From positions 1-17,100 of the forward strand of contig DAONEV010000047.1 in assembly GCA_035403265.1 (NCBI GenBank): a stretch of DNA of 17,100 nucleotides, in the 5' to 3' direction. Shown piece after piece: positions 14,408 to 17,100 of the stretch. The notes below the pieces were generated by a model. The model had not been told where the DNA came from. It searched no databases and was given only the letters and a program-made list of their open reading frames with translations. Within the stretch, counting starts at the first letter, position 1. The number at the start of each line of letters is the position of its first letter. This stretch comes from JAAYVZ01 sp035403265 (lineage in GTDB: Bacteria; Acidobacteriota; Thermoanaerobaculia; Thermoanaerobaculales; Thermoanaerobaculaceae). The position numbers and the translations under genes are program-made.

Positions 14408-17100
14408 CTAGTTGACCGTGAGACTGAACACCTTGGTGGTGACCTGTGCAGTCGGCGTCGTGCTATCCGTGACGCGAATCGTGAAGCTGTAGGTCCCAGC
14501 CGTGGTCGGCGTGCCGGACAGAACGCCGGTGGGGCCGTTGACGGAAATGCCCGGCGGGTAGGTGCCGCCGACTCGCACCCAGGTGTACGGCCCGACGCCG
14601 CCAGTCGAGGCCAGCGTCTGCGAATAGGCCGTGCCGACCGTCCCGCTCGGCAGCGGCGAGGGCGTCGTGATGGTGAAGCCCGCCAAGATGGTCAGGGAGA
14701 ACGTCTTGGTGGCGATCTGTGCGGTCGGCGTCGTGCTGTCCGTGACGCGAATCGTGAAGCTGTAGGTCCCAGCGGTGGTCGGCGTGCCGGACAGAACGCC
14801 GGTGGGGCCGTTGACGGAAATGCCCGGCGGGTAGGTGCCGGAAATTCGCACCCAGGTGTACGGCGTGACGCCTCCGGTCGCCGCAAGTGCCTGCGAGTAG
14901 AACAGGCCTCGCGTCCCGTTGGGCAGCGGCGAGGCCGTCGTGATGGTGATGGCCGGCGCCAGGATTGTGAGGGTGAACGCCTTGGTAGCGACCCTCGCAG
15001 TCGGCGTCGTGCTGTCAGTGACACGGATGGTGAAGTTGAAGGTTCCCGTCACGGTCGGTGTCCCGGACAGAACACCGGTCGTGCCGTTGAGGCCCAAACC
15101 GGACGGGAAGGCATCTCCGGTGATCCGCACCCAGGTCAACGGCGCGGTACCGCCAGTGGCCGCGAACGTCTGCGAGTAGGCCTGGCCCTGTCGCCCGTTG
15201 GGCAGCGGAGACGCGGTCGTGATGACTAGCACCGAGTTGATGGTCAGGGTGAACGCCTTGGTCGTGCTGTTGGCCGGGAAGGCGGCGTCAGCGACCCGGA
15301 TGGTGAAGTTGAAGGTGCCAGCAGCCGTCGGGGTGCCCGCGAGCAGCCCGGCGGTGGTCAGGGTCAGGCCACCAGGCAAGGTCCCGGCCGAGACCGTCCA
15401 CGAGTAGGGCAACGTCCCACCGGTCCCCGCGAACGTCTGCGAGTAGGCGGTCCCGACCGTGCCTGCTGGCAGCGGCGAGGCCGTTGTGATGGTGATGACC
15501 GGCGCGAGGAGGGTCAAGGCAAACGCCTTGGTGGTGGTGTTGTGAGTGGGCGTCGTGCTGTCGGTCGCGCGGATGGTGAAGTTGAAGGTCCCGGTGGCGG
15601 TCGGGGTGCCCGAGAGCACGCCGGCCGAGCTCAGCGCCAGCCCGCCAGGGAGAGACCCGCTGGCAACAGCCCAGGCGTACGGAGCAACGGCGCCGGTGGC
15701 AGCGAACGTCTGCGAGTACGGCGTGCCGTTCCTCCCGTTGGGGAGCGGCGAGGCGGTCGTGATGGTGAAGGCCGGGGTTGTCACGGTGTTCGACCAGCCT
15801 GAGAGCAGAGCTGGCTGAGCGTTGAAGGAGAGGGCATAGCCCGATGCAACGGAGAAGTTGTCGTCGACGGCCTGTGCCCGGTAGAAGTACGCGGTGTTGG
15901 CGGCGGCCGTCGTGTCGATGAACGACATCCCGCCTCCGAACGCGGTGTTGGGAGCGCTCGATGGGGCCGTCAGGTTCGTCGGCGTGGTGAAGGCCGCGTC
16001 GGTCGCCCTCTGGATGGTGAAGCTCGACTCGTTGGCCGAGTTGTCCGTCCACGACAGGTTCATCCCCGTGGCCACTCTGGACACCGCCAGAGTCGTTGGC
16101 GCCGGCGGGGCAGCCAGGAACGGCATCGGCCGCATGAAGTCGTTCTCCTCGTGACCCAGGATGTGGCAGTGCCACACGTACTCCTGGCCGAAGTTGGCCA
16201 TCATGTTGAGAAGCGGTGGGGTGATCGGGTTGTTGCTCGGGTCGATCTGAGTGAAGGCCGAGGGGAAGCCAATTGGATTCGTCACGTCGAGGGGCCGGAT
16301 GCTGTCGGGGAGCGGCCAGGGAAGGTCCTGCTTCAAGGGAAGCAGCGCCACGATGACGTCCTCGAGCGGCTTCATCCGCACGGTGTCCTTCCACCCGAGC
16401 TCGTTCTCGTCAGGCGGCCGAATGGCGCCGTCCCAGCCGACACGGTTGATCACCTGGACGTTGAAGAGGTGGAAGTGGACGGGGTGGGTGTCCACGCCGT
16501 TATGGGTGATCTTCCAGATCTGCATCTCGCCGTCCTTGAGGATCTCGGTGGACGGGTCGATGTAGCCGTAGGGAATGGTCGTCTGGGTGAGGAAGTTGGT
16601 GAACGGCAGCTCGACGCCCAGGGTGGCGTTCATGCGGCCGTAGTCGAGGGTGAAGAGCTCCTGGATCGCCTTCGGCCTCATCGGGGTCGTTTGACCAAGG
16701 GCCACGGCATTGGCACCGGCACCGTCGCCAGTGATCGTGACCGTTGGAGCAGAGGTGTAGCCCGCCCCCGGGTTGGTGAGCGTGAAGCCGGTGACGGTGC
16801 CGCCGGCCACGGTGGCGGTCGCGGTCGCGTTGACCGTGGCGCCGCCACCGCTGATGGCGACGTTCGCGAAGGTGTAGCCTACACCGCCGGAAGGCGAGAG
16901 GATGACCTTGGAGACGCGGCCCGAGGCAACGCTGGCCACCGCCGTGGCACCCACGCCGGGTCCCCCGAAGGTGACCGCCGGAGCCGCCGTGTAGCCGGAG
17001 CCTCCGTTCGTTACCGTCAGACCGACGACCTTGCCTCCGGACACGACCGCCGTGGCCGTGGCTGTGACACCCGAGACAGGAGGCGCGATGGTGACGGTCG
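14408..17100 (-). CDS. Large secreted multicopper oxidase with FN3 and He_PIG repeats, C-terminal part
   Basis: The frame is open to the right edge, so at least 896 C-terminal residues are seen; the signal peptide and earlier cupredoxin domains lie outside, and the GTG at 17044 is not a start. Order: Gly-rich repeats (16703-17100); the C-terminal cupredoxin domain with copper motifs HPVHFH (from 16486) and HCHILGHEENDFM (about 16171-16133), holding type 1, 2 and 3 copper ligands including the axial Met; an FN3 domain (about 16114-15773); five He_PIG (putative Ig) repeats; stop. The family couples oxidation of metals or phenolic substrates to O2 reduction. The segment QELFTLDYGRMNATLGVELP and the great length recall OmpB/MofA-like oxidases tied to Mn or Fe oxidation, but that is from memory. 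No LPXTG or PEP-CTERM signal is seen. Two hairpins follow. Confidence 0.9.
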   Translation of the reverse strand, partial: TVTIAPPVSGVTATATAVVSGGKVVGLTVTNGGSGYTAAPAVTFGGPGVGATAVASVASGRVSKVILSPSGGVGYTFANVAISGGGATVNATATATVAGGTVTGFTLTNPGAGYTSAPTVTITGDGAGANAVALGQTTPMRPKAIQELFTLDYGRMNATLGVELPFTNFLTQTTIPYGYIDPSTEILKDGEMQIWKITHNGVDTHPVHFHLFNVQVINRVGWDGAIRPPDENELGWKDTVRMKPLEDVIVALLPLKQDLPWPLPDSIRPLDVTNPIGFPSAFTQIDPSNNPITPPLLNMMANFGQEYVWHCHILGHEENDFMRPMPFLAAPPAPTTLAVSRVATGMNLSWTDNSANESSFTIQRATDAAFTTPTNLTAPSSAPNTAFGGGMSFIDTTAAANTAYFYRAQAVDDNFSVASGYALSFNAQPALLSGWSNTVTTPAFTITTASPLPNGRNGTPYSQTFAATGAVAPYAWAVASGSLPGGLALSSAGVLSGTPTATGTFNFTIRATDSTTPTHNTTTKAFALTLLAPVITITTASPLPAGTVGTAYSQTFAGTGGTLPYSWTVSAGTLPGGLTLTTAGLLAGTPTAAGTFNFTIRVADAAFPANSTTKAFTLTINSVLVITTASPLPNGRQGQAYSQTFAATGGTAPLTWVRITGDAFPSGLGLNGTTGVLSGTPTVTGTFNFTIRVTDSTTPTARVATKAFTLTILAPAITITTASPLPNGTRGLFYSQALAATGGVTPYTWVRISGTYPPGISVNGPTGVLSGTPTTAGTYSFTIRVTDSTTPTAQIATKTFSLTILAGFTITTPSPLPSGTVGTAYSQTLASTGGVGPYTWVRVGGTYPPGISVNGPTGVLSGTPTTAGTYSFTIRVTDSTTPTAQVTTKVFSLTVN
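14411..15772 (-). repeat. Five tandem He_PIG (Ig-like) repeats within the oxidase gene
   Basis: Units on the minus strand: 15772-15500, 15499-15236, 15235-14954, 14953-14681 and 14680-14411 (91, 88, 94, 91 and 90 codons). Each starts with ITT(A/P)SPLP.G and contains YSQ(T/A)(F/L)A.TGG, (P/L).(G/S).(L/V)(S/N/T) and G.L(S/A)GTPT..GT(F/Y).FTIR. The last two are nearly identical in DNA. These are stalk-like adhesion or spacer modules. Confidence 0.9.
16703..17100 (-). repeat. Gly/Thr/Ala-rich repeats preceding the cupredoxin domain
   Basis: About three and a half units of roughly 40 residues follow the pattern G(K/R/T)V.(G/K)(L/V/F)....GG.GYT.AP.VT..G.G.GATA, for example GGSGYTAAPAVTFGGPGVGA and GAGYTSAPTVTITGDGAGAN. 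More may lie past the right edge. They look like a beta-rich insertion upstream of the last copper-binding domain. Confidence 0.75.

Noticed and set aside
17042..17044. GTG at 17044 as start of the oxidase gene
   Set aside because: The frame continues in the same Gly/Thr/Ala repeat pattern to the window edge, there is no signal peptide, and upstream cupredoxin domains are missing.

Overview
The window is GC-rich (roughly two-thirds G+C by eye) bacterial chromosome with compact genes on both strands. Several clues point to an environmental, probably Acidobacteriota-like bacterium: a Hanks-type kinase with a PEGA tail, secreted proteins with a WVP.AAH / WRTDLEIANPG-type domain, a dockerin-like C-terminal Ca-binding repeat, and a large multicopper oxidase with putative Ig (He_PIG) repeats. 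The phylum is an inference from memory; no rRNA or phylogenetic marker search was possible. I saw no tRNA, rRNA, CRISPR array, insertion sequence or prophage.

Left part (1-2187): the 3' end of nuoN (complex I subunit N) is followed after 3 nt by rex, the NADH/NAD+-sensing repressor, so the redox sensor sits at the end of the NADH dehydrogenase operon. A small lipoprotein of unknown function is encoded on the opposite strand and overlaps the rex 3' end.

Centre-left (2188-7072): a same-strand cassette runs divergently from the lipoprotein: a membrane Ser/Thr kinase with extracytoplasmic PEGA region, an exported TPR protein, and a long pentapeptide-repeat protein with a C-terminal hydrophobic and charged tail. 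Several starts here have a TAnnnT -10-like hexamer exactly 6 nt before the start codon and no usable Shine-Dalgarno, which suggests leaderless mRNAs.

Centre (7073-9107): about 760 bp without an intact gene hold a decayed minus-strand gene. It has two one-base frameshifts and still ends in a dockerin-like motif. It is followed by a secreted two-domain protein.

Centre-right (9126-12862): typA/bipA on the minus strand, with a candidate promoter and two hairpins in its leader. Divergent from it is a membrane PAS-PAS-SpoIIE/PP2C phosphatase.

Right part (13089-17100): an MFS transporter, then, convergent with it, the 3' part of a very large secreted multicopper oxidase. This part carries Gly-rich repeats, the copper-binding C-terminal cupredoxin domain, an FN3 domain and five He_PIG repeats, and ends in two strong hairpins. 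The gene runs off the right edge.

No clearly new defence or mobile system is visible. The most interesting points are the leaderless-promoter pattern, the kinase/TPR/pentapeptide cassette, the decayed dockerin gene, and the repeat-loaded copper oxidase.
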